From Planctomycetota bacterium (GTDB taxonomy: Bacteria; Planctomycetota; UBA11346): a stretch of 14,351 nt of DNA. Location of the stretch: positions 1 to 14,351 of the forward strand of contig JAHEDF010000039.1 of assembly GCA_024641365.1 (NCBI GenBank), given 5' to 3'. This document shows, one piece after another, positions 6,952 to 14,351 of the stretch. Made by a program: the position numbers and the translations under genes. Under the pieces are notes generated by a model. It made no database searches. It had not been told where the DNA came from and saw only the letters and a list, made by a program, of their open reading frames with translations. How positions within the stretch are numbered: the first letter of the stretch is position 1; each line of letters opens with the position of its first letter.

Positions 6952-8723
6952 CGAATACGCTCGCTTATTATCAGACCCGTTATCGGGCAGGTGCTGACCC
7001 AGTTGATATTATTACGGAAGTTTACCAACGCATTACTACTGTTGCAGATCCAGCACTTTTTATTCATGTTGTAGAGCAGCAAACGGCACTAGCAGCAGCA
7101 ACAGCACTGCGCGGTCGCGATCAAACTACCTTGCCATTATTTGGCGTGCCGTTTGTCGTAAAAGATAATATCGATGTGGCTGGATTACCGACCACCGCTG
7201 GATGTCCTAAATTTTCTTATGTGCCAGAAAAAAGTGCTCCTGTCGTTGATAAATTAATTGCCGCTGGTGCGATCCTTATTGGCAAAACAAATATGGATCA
7301 ATTTGCCACTGGATTAGTCGGTGTGCGTTCACCGTATGGAATTGCCCGTAATCCATTAGATGAGAAAATTATTCCAGGTGGTTCCAGTTCTGGTTCAGCA
7401 TCCGCCGTGTCTGTTGGTATGGTGCCTTTTTCGTTAGGTACTGACACCGCCGGTTCAGGTCGTGTTCCGGCGGCCATGACGAATATTGTAGGTCTGAAAC
7501 CAACCTGTGGTTTATTGAGTACCTGCGGCGTAATCCCTGCCGTGCGCAGTTTAGATTGTGTGAGTATTTTTGCGGGAACGGTTGCCGATGCGCAAGCCGT
7601 TTTAGCAGTCGCACAGGGTTTTGATGCGCACGATGAATTTTCTAGAAAACCACAACCGCCACGCGCTGCCTCATCAACACTTCGCATAGGAATTCCGCAG
7701 GCTGCTATGCTGGCCACCTGTACACCGGCTGTGGTTGCAGCATTTAAACAAGCCTGCACGCAGGTAAAAGAATTAGGACATCACATAATTGAAATTGATT
7801 ATTCAGTCTTCGCAGACACGGCACGTTCATTGTATGGTGGTGCATGGGTAGCGGAGCGCACGGCGGCAGTCGGTGAATTTATTGCCGCTCATAAAAACGA
7901 CACAAATACGGTTGTTCGTGATATTATTCTTGGTGGTGAACAGGTGAGTGGTGTTGTCGCACACCGTGATCGTTATCAATTAATGAAATACCGTCGTGCG
8001 GTTACAGTTATTTGGGACAGTATGGATGTCCTCATGGTGCCAACGGTGCCATGCTATCCGACGATTACTGAGGTTGAAGCTGATCCAGTGCAATTAAATA
8101 GCCGCCTGGGAACTTTTACTAATTTTGCAAATTTATTAGATACCGCGGCGATAGCGATCCCAATTGGTAATTTGGGAGAAAGCGCCCACCCACAACTCCA
8201 AGCGAGTGTCACTTTATTTACGACGGCTTGGGGCGATCAGTTAATTGGTCAGCTTGGGGCAGCATTACATCATCGTGCAGGTTGTGGCCTAGGTGCTGAT
8301 AAAAATGCGGTTATTCCTCAATCAAGACATCAAAATAGTGGTAGCGGTATTCGCTTGGCAGTAGTCGGCGCTCATTTAAGTGGGCAACCACTCAATCATC
8401 AATTAACCAGTCGCGGTGCTCGCTTAGAACAAACCACGACCACGGCTGCACAATACAGATTATATGCACTGCCAACGCAGCCCGCAAAACCAGGCTTAAT
8501 TCGCGTTACTGACGGTGGCGTTGCGATAGAAGTCGAAGTATGGCGCATAAATGAAGCGGCGTTTGGCTCATTTGTCGCAGCAATTCCCGCGCCGCTCGGC
8601 ATTGGTCGTTTAACCTTGGCGGATGGTACGGATGTGCACGGATTTATTTGTGAACCAATCGGGGTTATTGGCTGCCAGGACATTAGTGATTACGGCGGAT
8701 GGCGTGCATATTTAAGTAGATAA
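6948..8723 (+). CDS. atzF: Allophanate hydrolase (amidase-signature family)
   Basis: This 591-residue cytoplasmic enzyme converts allophanate to two ammonia and two CO2, the last step of guanidine/urea-carboxylase routes. The N-terminal amidase-signature domain shows Lys72 (VVKDNID), cis-Ser146 ([12 protein letters not shown]) and nucleophile Ser170 ([11 protein letters not shown]), with the expected 24-residue spacing between the serines. The C-terminal domain (about 455-591) carries the AtzF/DUR1,2 pattern: [44 protein letters not shown] and GGWRAYL. That domain helps remove CO2 from the N-carboxycarbamate intermediate. Length agrees with AtzF (about 600). It overlaps the preceding gene by four bases (ATGA) and closes the operon. 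There is no sign of decay, so the pathway end point is intact even though the carboxylase ahead of it is reduced. Confidence 0.95.
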   Translation: MTNTLAYYQTRYRAGADPVDIITEVYQRITTVADPALFIHVVEQQTALAAATALRGRDQTTLPLFGVPFVVKDNIDVAGLPTTAGCPKFSYVPEKSAPVVDKLIAAGAILIGKTNMDQFATGLVGVRSPYGIARNPLDEKIIPGGSSSGSASAVSVGMVPFSLGTDTAGSGRVPAAMTNIVGLKPTCGLLSTCGVIPAVRSLDCVSIFAGTVADAQAVLAVAQGFDAHDEFSRKPQPPRAASSTLRIGIPQAAMLATCTPAVVAAFKQACTQVKELGHHIIEIDYSVFADTARSLYGGAWVAERTAAVGEFIAAHKNDTNTVVRDIILGGEQVSGVVAHRDRYQLMKYRRAVTVIWDSMDVLMVPTVPCYPTITEVEADPVQLNSRLGTFTNFANLLDTAAIAIPIGNLGESAHPQLQASVTLFTTAWGDQLIGQLGAALHHRAGCGLGADKNAVIPQSRHQNSGSGIRLAVVGAHLSGQPLNHQLTSRGARLEQTTTTAAQYRLYALPTQPAKPGLIRVTDGGVAIEVEVWRINEAAFGSFVAAIPAPLGIGRLTLADGTDVHGFICEPIGVIGCQDISDYGGWRAYLSR

Positions 8724-8792
8724 ACACAATGTTTACGAGTGCGCTTTTCGTATAAAATGTATGAGCATTAAGCAGCAGCAGGAAATTTTTTT

Positions 8793-8811
8793 CATTTAAT
8801 TTTATTAAATG
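8793..8811. terminator. A/T-rich hairpin after atzF, weak terminator candidate
   Basis: CATTTAAT and ATTAAATG pair perfectly (8 pairs) around TTT. A seven-T run precedes it, but there is no T-run after it on the plus strand. GCAG at 8772-8778 and CTGC at 8812-8815 could extend the stem with a large bulge. It may end the guanidine operon inefficiently, or serve as an operator upstream of the next promoter. Confidence 0.3.
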
Positions 8812-9013
8812 CTGCATGAGAAAACTACAAATGGGGCATCTATTTTTACTAGCGGCCAATTTCTGTAATAAATTGCATCACGATTATTTTGTCGTCGTAA
8901 ACCTGTAACAAACTACACCACATTTCTTTGGAATGTTGCATGGCGCGACTAAAAGTTGTAAACCAAATGCATCTTTTGCTGCTTTGGTAACGGGAAACGT
9001 GTTTTAACCCGCT

Positions 9014-9029
9014 TGGCACAATCTGTGCA
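9014..9029 (+). promoter_or_regulatory. Sigma-54-like promoter for the cytochrome/globin operon
   Basis: TTGGCAC-AATCT-GTGCA keeps the invariant -24 GG and -12 GC with exact spacing; only the first base of TTGC differs. The predicted start is about 9040, leaving a 23-base leader to the GTG at 9063 with AAGGA in between. It would place this operon under an RpoN activator, for example NtrC or an NO-sensing NorR-type protein. Neither is encoded here. Confidence 0.6.
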
Positions 9030-9062
9030 CATGCTTGTGAGAAAAGCATCGAAGGAACAAGC

Positions 9063-10997
9063 GTGGTTGGTGAGGATCGTCTAGTGGTAGTAGGCAATGG
9101 CATGGTTGGCTGGCAATTTTGTCAGCAATTAATTGCACATGGTCAACACCGCGAGCGGCGCATTGTCGTTTACGGTGAAGAACCGCGTCCGGCGTATGAT
9201 CGCATACGTTTAAGTGCCTGTTTAAATGGTACATTACCTGAACAATTATCGCTTGGTACAGAATCGTGGTATGCAGAACATGGTATCGAATTAGTTCTAG
9301 GTACACGGGTAACGGCAATTGATCGAACCTGTAATTGCATCGAAACGACAAATGGCGTACGCAATTATGCTCATTTAGTCTTAGCAACGGGATCACGCCC
9401 ATTTGTCCCGCCAATTCCCGGCATGGATTTGCCTGGAGTCATGACCTATCGCACCATTGATGATGTATTGCGAATTCGTGAAGCCGCAAAGCCAGGAAGC
9501 CGTGTCATAATTCTTGGCGGGGGTTTATTAGGCTTAGAATTAGCAAAAGAATTAGTCGATCACGGCGTCGAAGTGGTCATATTAGAACGTTCACCTGGCT
9601 TAATGATACGACAATTAAATCCGGTCGCCTCAGGAATGCTACGCGAACAAATCGAACGCCTCGGCATAGAGGTCATGATTGATATATCAGTAGAATCAAT
9701 AACGAGGACGTTTGGATCGTTAGCGGTTAATTGCATGGGTGGTTTGCAGCAAATTGCTGATGTGGTGATTGTCGCTGCCGGTATTCGTCCGCGCGATGAA
9801 TTAGCCAAATCAAGCGGTTTAACTTGCTCGCCATCTGGTGGCATTATTGTTGATCGCTTTTTGCGTACCTCGGTGCCTCATATTAGCGCGATTGGTGAAT
9901 GTGTATCTTTCGGTTCAACCGTTTATGGTCTTGCTGCACCTGGTTATCATATGGCCGAAATATTGGCGCGCCGTTTTGCTGGTGACCTTCATGCTGAATT
10001 TGCTGGTTATGATTTAGGGACACGCCTAAAATTGGCAGGTCTCGACGTATTGACCATGGGAGATTATTTAGCCGATGGAAAAACCGCGACGTGGCGTAGT
10101 GGGCGTGATTATCGCCAAGTGGTTTTGCGTGACGGCAAATTAGTTGGTGCAACCATTATTGGTGGTTATGCCGAACAAGCGTATTTGTCAGATGCGGTAG
10201 CACGACGGCTGACCATAGACGATAAACGCTTACAGCACTTTTCAAAAGTAGGTGAATTATTTAACAACGGTATTGGTGTTATCGGTTGGCCAGGCCGGGC
10301 AATAGTCTGTAGCTGTATGCTCGTCTCGCGCGCAACTTTGGGACAGGCGCTTACGAGCGGATGTACGACCATTGAGCAACTCAGCACAACGACGCGCGCG
10401 GGAACCGTGTGCGGAAGTTGTCGTCCATTATTAGCACAATTAGTTGGCGCTGATCCGCAGGATCAACCGGCACCCAAAGGTATTAAAATAGTATTTGCTA
10501 GTTCCGTAGCGGTGCTCCTGCTGGTGCTCATATCAGTGGTTTGGGAGGTCCCGCGTGCGACGAGTTTTCTTGAGCTGTCATCGTGGGAGCTGTGGTGGCG
10601 CGATGGGGTAATGAAACAAATTACTGGTTGGAGCATGGTTGCGATTATGGTGATAAGCTGCGTGTATTCGTTACGTAAACGAGTGCGTTGGCTGCGATGG
10701 GGTGATATTGGTCGGTGGCGTGCGGTACATGCCGTCATAACCCTGGTGGCTGGGTGTGGTTTATTAGTCCATAGCGGTTTTCGTTTTGGTCATAATTTAA
10801 ATTGGTATTTAGCGAGTACATTTTCAGTTGTATTAGTGCTCGGCGGCATTGCCGGATTAATAATAAGTAGCGAACGCACTACTGATACGCCTTTTATTCG
10901 CCATGCGCGTGTGTGGTCTTTACAAATACATATTGCTGCCGTGTTATTATTGTTACCACTAATCGTATTTCATGTGATCAAGGTGTACCAATGGTAA
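9063..10997 (+). CDS. NirB-type FAD reductase fused to Bfd [2Fe-2S] and diheme membrane cytochrome b-like domain
   Basis: This 644-residue protein has three parts. Residues 1-385 are a NirB/assimilatory-reductase-type FAD module, with the FAD motif VVVGNGMVGW at 8-17, the NAD(P)H motif ILGGGLLGLELA near 147-158 and a second FAD motif near AIGECVSFG. Residues 412-460 are a Bfd-like [2Fe-2S] domain with Cys416, 418, 450 and 453 (C-x-C-x31-C-x2-C). Residues 472-644 form about five membrane helices. Two of them carry histidine pairs 14 residues apart (His556/His570 and His623/His637), the layout for two bis-His b hemes. No sirohaem or 4Fe-4S nitrite-reductase domain follows. Start GTG at 9063 is supported by AAGGA six bases upstream. 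Role inferred: NAD(P)H oxidation in the cytoplasm with electrons passed through the membrane to the next gene's cytochrome. Confidence 0.85.
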   Translation: MVGEDRLVVVGNGMVGWQFCQQLIAHGQHRERRIVVYGEEPRPAYDRIRLSACLNGTLPEQLSLGTESWYAEHGIELVLGTRVTAIDRTCNCIETTNGVRNYAHLVLATGSRPFVPPIPGMDLPGVMTYRTIDDVLRIREAAKPGSRVIILGGGLLGLELAKELVDHGVEVVILERSPGLMIRQLNPVASGMLREQIERLGIEVMIDISVESITRTFGSLAVNCMGGLQQIADVVIVAAGIRPRDELAKSSGLTCSPSGGIIVDRFLRTSVPHISAIGECVSFGSTVYGLAAPGYHMAEILARRFAGDLHAEFAGYDLGTRLKLAGLDVLTMGDYLADGKTATWRSGRDYRQVVLRDGKLVGATIIGGYAEQAYLSDAVARRLTIDDKRLQHFSKVGELFNNGIGVIGWPGRAIVCSCMLVSRATLGQALTSGCTTIEQLSTTTRAGTVCGSCRPLLAQLVGADPQDQPAPKGIKIVFASSVAVLLLVLISVVWEVPRATSFLELSSWELWWRDGVMKQITGWSMVAIMVISCVYSLRKRVRWLRWGDIGRWRAVHAVITLVAGCGLLVHSGFRFGHNLNWYLASTFSVVLVLGGIAGLIISSERTTDTPFIRHARVWSLQIHIAAVLLLLPLIVFHVIKVYQW

Positions 10998-12445
10998 GTG
11001 CGCCTCGTTTTGGTTTTATAACGAGTTTCTCGACGCTTGCATGGCTGGTCTGGATTGGCGCCCTGATAGCGCTAACTATTTGGATTACTATTCGATTAAA
11101 TCGCGATAATGATCCTACAGCACAATTAATATTTTTACCTGGGCCATCGACGAATGGGCACCATCAAATAATTCAGAATTGTACCGCTTGCCATAACCCA
11201 GTCGGTGGCATTGATCAAAATAAATGTCTCACCTGTCATGGGACAGAATTAGAAATTGCTCAAGACAGTCATCCGCGAAAAAAATTTACCGACCCGCGCA
11301 ACGCAGATCGCCTACAAGGACTGGATGCTTTAGCATGCATTACCTGTCATACCGAACACCAACCGGGCATTACCAGTGCTATGGGTGTGACCTTACCAGT
11401 GGATTATTGTTATCATTGTCATGCTGATATCGGCAAGGAACGTGCATCACATCAGGGGTTACCGTTTTCAGGATGCCTCAGTAATGGCTGTCATAATTAT
11501 CATGATAACCGAGCGCTGAATGAAAGTTTTCTCGCAAAACATCTCAGTGATAAGGATTTTATAGAAAACGGCACCGTTCCGCAGCGAGACTTTTCCCAAC
11601 AGTGGCACCAAAAACATCCACAAAAAACGCCTTTACAACAATTATTAGCTGTAACTGATTCTGTCCATCAAGTGGATAAAACAATTATAGAAGATTGGCA
11701 TGCGAGCGGTCACGCACAGGCCGGAGTTAGTTGTGCCGATTGCCATCAACGATCCGCAGATAGCGCTGAAATTCCTTGGACCCCCAAACCAAATCATACC
11801 AATTGCGTGCGTTGTCACAGTCACGAAGTCAGTGGCTGGCAAGCAGGCAAACATGGGATGCGTACAGCGCTTAATTTATCTCCCATGACGCCCGCCGACG
11901 CACGTTTATCCATGCGTGCTGAAGTTGCGCATGCCAATTTAAATTGTTCGTCATGTCACAGTAGTCATCGTTACGATACAGTAAGCGCTGCCGCTGAATC
12001 GTGCCTGACATGTCATGCTGATGAACATAGCTTGGCATGGAAAAAATCCCCACATGCACAAGCCTGGATGGAGTCGAATAAAAAATCATTGTCGACACAG
12101 CAAGCCGGTGCGAATTGCGCTACCTGTCATATGCCACGGATGCGTGACGACAGTGATAATGCGCGCACATTTATTGAACATAATCAAAATGCCAATTTAC
12201 GACCTCGTGAAGCAATGGTGCGTAGCAGTTGTCTGCACTGTCATGGGCTGGCTTTTAGTTTAGACGCACTCGCTGATGACGAATTAGTGCGGCGTAATTT
12301 TTCCGGTTTACCCAAACAGCACGTACCCAGCGTCGATTGGGTCCGTGCTCATCAAAACGAAACACCATCACCATCACCATCACCATCACCATCACCAACT
12401 GCTGTGGCTCCAGCAACAGCAGAAACATCAGGAGTATCTCCATGA
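10991..12445 (+). CDS. Membrane-anchored undecaheme c-type cytochrome
   Basis: This 484-residue protein has an N-terminal signal-anchor helix (about 14-36) and then periplasmic sequence with 11 haem c sites. Ten are CXXCH, from CTACH at residue 64 to CLHCH at 414. One is a spaced form, CLSNGCH at 162-168 (CX4CH). Five sites lie in an N-terminal cluster (64-168) like cytochrome c3/c7 modules. Six lie in the C-terminal part, which contains CATCHMP and DALADDELVRRNF blocks reminiscent of larger multihaem reductases; I cannot name the subfamily. The C-terminus is a low-complexity Ser-Pro then Ala/Thr tail. The ATG at 10991 overlaps the previous stop and has an AAGG site seven bases upstream. Likely role: accept electrons from the upstream diheme b protein and deliver them to an unknown acceptor, possibly a nitrogen oxide. 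Confidence 0.87.
   Translation: MVSAPRFGFITSFSTLAWLVWIGALIALTIWITIRLNRDNDPTAQLIFLPGPSTNGHHQIIQNCTACHNPVGGIDQNKCLTCHGTELEIAQDSHPRKKFTDPRNADRLQGLDALACITCHTEHQPGITSAMGVTLPVDYCYHCHADIGKERASHQGLPFSGCLSNGCHNYHDNRALNESFLAKHLSDKDFIENGTVPQRDFSQQWHQKHPQKTPLQQLLAVTDSVHQVDKTIIEDWHASGHAQAGVSCADCHQRSADSAEIPWTPKPNHTNCVRCHSHEVSGWQAGKHGMRTALNLSPMTPADARLSMRAEVAHANLNCSSCHSSHRYDTVSAAAESCLTCHADEHSLAWKKSPHAQAWMESNKKSLSTQQAGANCATCHMPRMRDDSDNARTFIEHNQNANLRPREAMVRSSCLHCHGLAFSLDALADDELVRRNFSGLPKQHVPSVDWVRAHQNETPSPSPSPSPSPTAVAPATAETSGVSP
12363..12397 (+). repeat. Six-base tandem repeat (CACCAT) encoding the Ser-Pro tail
   Basis: There are five full CACCAT units plus five bases, 35 bases in all, inside the end of the cytochrome gene. 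In frame it encodes alternating Ser and Pro. Because the unit is six bases, slippage would change tail length without shifting frame. In another frame it would read as poly-His, which is not translated. Confidence 0.9.
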
Positions 12446-13032
12446 AAACCTATTTTTCCCTCTCTGGTTGTGCCGCGATCGTCGGTGCAGCTGGATTAGT
12501 GACCGTCTTAGCGTCGTGTGGCGACAGTCCACAACAGCAAGCAGGCGGTATTGATCCAAAGAAAATGGCGGATGCCATTCATGCGGTAATAGAAGCTGAT
12601 CGCTCAGTGTATACGAAGAAAGTTGTCAATCGACTCGTGAAAGAAGAAAAAATTATTAAGGCGACTGAAAAATGGCAGGATGATAAAACCTTACCATTAC
12701 CGGCGCAAATGTTACGCATGGGCGCTGAAACGGTCGCAGAAAAAAATATGGGATTCAGTTATTCACTGCAATCATTGTGGGCAATTAATAAACAAAATAT
12801 GCCCAAAACCGAAGCCGAAAAAATTGGCTTAGAGACCATTAATAAAACCAAAAAGCCATATTATCAGGAAGAAATGTTAGGCGGGAAAAAATATTTAACC
12901 GCTATTTATGCGGATGTGGCTGTCGCCGCTGCATGCGTCGATTGTCATAATGATCATAAAGACTCACCGAAAACCGATTTTGCTTTGAATGATGTGATGG
13001 GCGGCGTTGTCATTCGCATCCCTTTAGAATAA
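12442..13032 (+). CDS. DUF3365 (Tll0287-like) monoheme c-type lipoprotein
   Basis: This 196-residue protein has a lipoprotein signal (hydrophobic run ending VLASC, lipid-bearing Cys26). The globular part is of the DUF3365/Tll0287-like type, with helix-rich KKMADAIHAVIEAD, KPYYQEEMLGGKKYLTAIYAD and one haem site CVDCH at residues 165-169, followed by a short MGGVVIRIPL strand. DUF3365 domains occur as single-haem sensors or electron-transfer proteins. I chose the ATG at 12442 because it overlaps the cytochrome stop (ATGA), has AGGAG seven bases upstream and gives a complete lipobox. As third gene of the unit it is probably a periplasmic membrane-tethered partner of the undecaheme protein, as electron shuttle or gas-binding haem. 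Which of these cannot be decided. Confidence 0.88.
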   Translation: MKTYFSLSGCAAIVGAAGLVTVLASCGDSPQQQAGGIDPKKMADAIHAVIEADRSVYTKKVVNRLVKEEKIIKATEKWQDDKTLPLPAQMLRMGAETVAEKNMGFSYSLQSLWAINKQNMPKTEAEKIGLETINKTKKPYYQEEMLGGKKYLTAIYADVAVAAACVDCHNDHKDSPKTDFALNDVMGGVVIRIPLE

Positions 13033-13084
13033 CACTTTATTAACTCTTAACCTAATAACCCCTAACCTTATCTAAGGAAAACCA

Positions 13085-13501
13085 ATGAGCTTAACCGCAG
13101 AACAAGTCGCAGACGTCCAACGCACATGGGAACTGTGTGTTCCGATTGCTGATGCCGCTGCTGATATTTTTTATACGAAGTTATTTGAATTAGACCCTGA
13201 ATTAAAAGCGCTGTTCCCATCTGATATGGCAGAGCAGAAAAAGAAGTTAATGACCATGATTACCACTGCGGTGCGTTCACTGACTAATTTAGCAGCATTA
13301 GTGCCAGTTGTGCAAGCACTCGGCAAACGACATGTGGCTTATAAAGTAAAAGATAAAGATTACGACACCGTTGGTGCGGCTTTATTATTCACCTTAGAAA
13401 AAGGCCTGGGTGCTGAATGGACACCGCCGGTCAAAGAAGCCTGGATTGGTGTGTATGGCGTGTTGTCATCAACCATGATTGCGGCGGGAAAAGCAACTTA
13501 A
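13085..13501 (+). CDS. Single-domain haemoglobin, Vitreoscilla type
   Basis: This 138-residue globin aligns along its length with bacterial single-domain/flavohaemoglobin globins. Tyr30 (IFYTKLF) fits B10, Phe44 (LFPSD) CD1, Gln51 (AEQKKKLM) E7 and His83 (GKRHVAY) the proximal F8 ligand. Tyr-B10 with Gln-E7 suits tight O2 binding and NO dioxygenation. No reductase domain is attached, so it needs an external electron donor; the FAD protein of the same operon is an obvious but untested candidate. It has a strong ribosome site (AAGGAAAA, 13073-13080) after a 52-base gap from the lipoprotein gene, and is probably co-transcribed. It is cytoplasmic with no signal peptide. A truncated (2/2) globin is ruled out by length and motifs. 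Confidence 0.92.
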   Translation: MSLTAEQVADVQRTWELCVPIADAAADIFYTKLFELDPELKALFPSDMAEQKKKLMTMITTAVRSLTNLAALVPVVQALGKRHVAYKVKDKDYDTVGAALLFTLEKGLGAEWTPPVKEAWIGVYGVLSSTMIAAGKAT

Positions 13502-13509
13502 CCAGCGAA

Positions 13510-13800
13510 AATTTGAACAGGAGAAATGGAGGAACGGAGAAAAATATTTATACCAATTCCGGCTCACTATATCCTAAATAATAAGCCACTTACATGGAGG
13601 ACCGGAGAATCGGAGAAATACTAAGGTGGAAATCTTGTGGTTATTGAAAAAAGCACAGCTTTTCTCTTCGGTTCTCTGGTTCTCCATGTTAATTTGTTGC
13701 CATTACGGATGATTTGAGGCGGAATTAGTATTAGAGAACGGGTAGGCAATAAGTTCAATTAAATCCATTTTTCCGTTTCTCCGTTCCTCTTGTTCAAATT
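13510..13800 (+). repeat. Nested long-hairpin (MITE-like) non-coding element
   Basis: The whole 291-base stretch folds back on itself. The outer arms 13510-13542 and 13768-13800 pair over 33 positions with one mismatch and four G·U. The middle arms 13550-13565 and 13716-13731 match at 14 of 16. The inner arms 13592-13616 and 13665-13689 pair over 25 positions with only four G·U. AAAAGC/GCTTTT caps the loop. Ends are AATTTGAACA/TGTTCAAATT, and the arms are built from GGAGAA/CGGAGAA-like repeats. No gene or transposase lies inside and no clear target duplication was seen. It fills the gap between the globin gene and the converging HEAT gene, and may also act as a terminator for either. Confidence 0.75.
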
Positions 13801-13833
13801 AAAAATTCAATATAGTTCGTACAGTTTAAATTA

Positions 13834-14351
13834 TTAATTTGCCGTGGACGCTTCTCTAATGCGTACGAATGAGCGCGGTAACTCAATTTCTTTTTCTAGC
13901 GTTGGTTCCCAAGCTGGATCATGATAACGGACGCTCAGGGGAACGCGCCCACGTGCGGCTGCTTCGGCAACGGTTTTTGGCGGATCAACCCAGTCACGTA
14001 ATAATAAACGCAAACAGGCCATTTGTTGTTTATCGGCAGTAAATAACGCCGCTTCTACATACGGTGCCGCTTCCGGACCTAATTTATACAGTGAGCAAAT
14101 GGACCACGTAGCCGTGCCAGTGGCATTATCATCGCGTAGCCGTGGGATTAATTCCTGACAGATTTGCACCAAGGATTGTTGATCGCTACGCATGCCCAGC
14201 AACCAGGCTGCTAAAAATCGCTGTTGCAGATCTTCTGATTGTAACGCTTGTCTTAACTGTTCAGTGCCCAGGTCAGGATTTTTCAGCAACCACAACGTGC
14301 CAGCGTATTCGTTAAAAAAATAGGAATAACGTTTATGCACATCATCGTATG
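13834..14351 (-). CDS. HEAT-repeat-like protein, C-terminal part (cut by window edge)
   Basis: The leftward frame is open from the window edge to the TAA at 13836-13834. A GTG at 14340 could start a 168-residue protein, but codons before it (reading Tyr-Asp-Asp) stay open to the edge, so the gene probably begins outside. The visible part holds paired amphipathic helices spaced like HEAT repeats: LRQALQSEDLQQRFLAAWLLG, then IPRLRDDNATGTATWSI and VEAALFTADKQQMACLRLLL. A proline- and charge-rich tail follows (about 120-168). Such proteins are usually scaffolds or phycocyanobilin-lyase-like/repair-type adaptors; no specific role can be given. It converges on the globin operon and shows no link to it. 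Confidence 0.7.
   Translation of the reverse strand, partial: YDDVHKRYSYFFNEYAGTLWLLKNPDLGTEQLRQALQSEDLQQRFLAAWLLGMRSDQQSLVQICQELIPRLRDDNATGTATWSICSLYKLGPEAAPYVEAALFTADKQQMACLRLLLRDWVDPPKTVAEAAARGRVPLSVRYHDPAWEPTLEKEIELPRSFVRIREASTAN

Larger units (their letters stand above)
8724..9062. other. Intergenic region between the guanidine operon and the cytochrome operon
   Basis: These 339 bases have no credible gene. They hold an A/T hairpin soon after the atzF stop and a sigma-54-like promoter near the right end. The part from about 8820 to 9010 is non-repetitive. It is where activator-binding sites for the sigma-54 promoter would be expected, but I could not pick out a convincing dyad. Confidence 0.6.

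Noticed and set aside
7298..7759. 153-codon open frame on the minus strand inside allophanate hydrolase
   Set aside because: It is a shadow of the real gene, which shows all catalytic residues in its own frame; the shadow is low-complexity in composition.
9004..9414. 136-codon minus-strand open frame opposite the start of the FAD protein
   Set aside because: It overlaps the promoter and the FAD-binding motif of the real gene and has no recognisable domain.
9063..10997. Assimilatory nitrite reductase NirB
   Set aside because: The FAD and Bfd parts match, but the sirohaem/4Fe-4S reductase domains are absent and membrane helices with paired histidines follow instead.
12345..12554. Frame with a run of about eleven histidines, like an affinity tag
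   Set aside because: The His run comes from reading the CACCAT hexamer repeat out of frame. The cytochrome frame there is continuous and gives Ser-Pro.
13834..14340. Complete 168-residue gene starting at the GTG at 14340
   Set aside because: The frame stays open upstream to the window edge and there is no ribosome site before the GTG, so it is more likely an internal valine of a longer gene.

Overview
The window looks like part of a Gram-negative, probably gammaproteobacterial, chromosome. It encodes a periplasmic binding protein with a signal peptide, a lipoprotein with a lipobox and a heavily multiheme periplasmic cytochrome, and it carries textbook sigma-54 (-24/-12) promoter sequences. 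The genus cannot be read from the sequence. There are no tRNA, rRNA, CRISPR or transposase genes.

Bases 1-8723 form a guanidine-nitrogen island built around one divergent control region (about 2235-2847). Leftward runs an ABC importer: binding protein (2234-1248), permease (1248-232) and ATPase (235 to the edge, cut). Rightward runs UAAP1 (2848-3591), UAAP2 (3611-4273), a urea/guanidine carboxylase relative (4270-6951) and allophanate hydrolase (6948-8723), with ATGA start/stop overlaps at the last two junctions. Each transcript begins at its own near-consensus sigma-54 promoter and then carries its own two-hairpin guanidine-II (mini-ykkC) riboswitch with ACGR loops. The likely logic is that nitrogen limitation opens the promoters and guanidine licenses expression. 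Guanidine would be imported, carboxylated, deiminated to allophanate by the UAAP1/UAAP2 pair and hydrolysed to ammonia and CO2. The surprise is the carboxylase. It keeps both carboxyltransferase halves and a degenerate tail of the biotin-carboxylase domain, but has lost the ATP-grasp core and the C-terminal biotin carrier. Nothing else in the window supplies them.

Bases 8724-9062 are non-coding and end in a third sigma-54-like promoter. It precedes a four-gene same-strand unit (9063-13501). The first protein fuses a NirB-type FAD/NAD(P)H reductase, a Bfd-type [2Fe-2S] domain and a five-helix membrane segment with two pairs of heme-ligand-like histidines. Next come a membrane-anchored cytochrome with 11 c-heme sites, a DUF3365-type monoheme lipoprotein and a single-domain globin of the Vitreoscilla type. 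Together they look like a path from cytosolic NAD(P)H to the periplasm, with a globin that may handle NO or O2. The electron acceptor is unknown.

Bases 13510-13800 hold a 291-base non-coding element that folds into one long nested hairpin. It has MITE-like ends, and its wobble pairs are consistent with a plus-strand RNA. The window ends inside a leftward HEAT-repeat-like gene.
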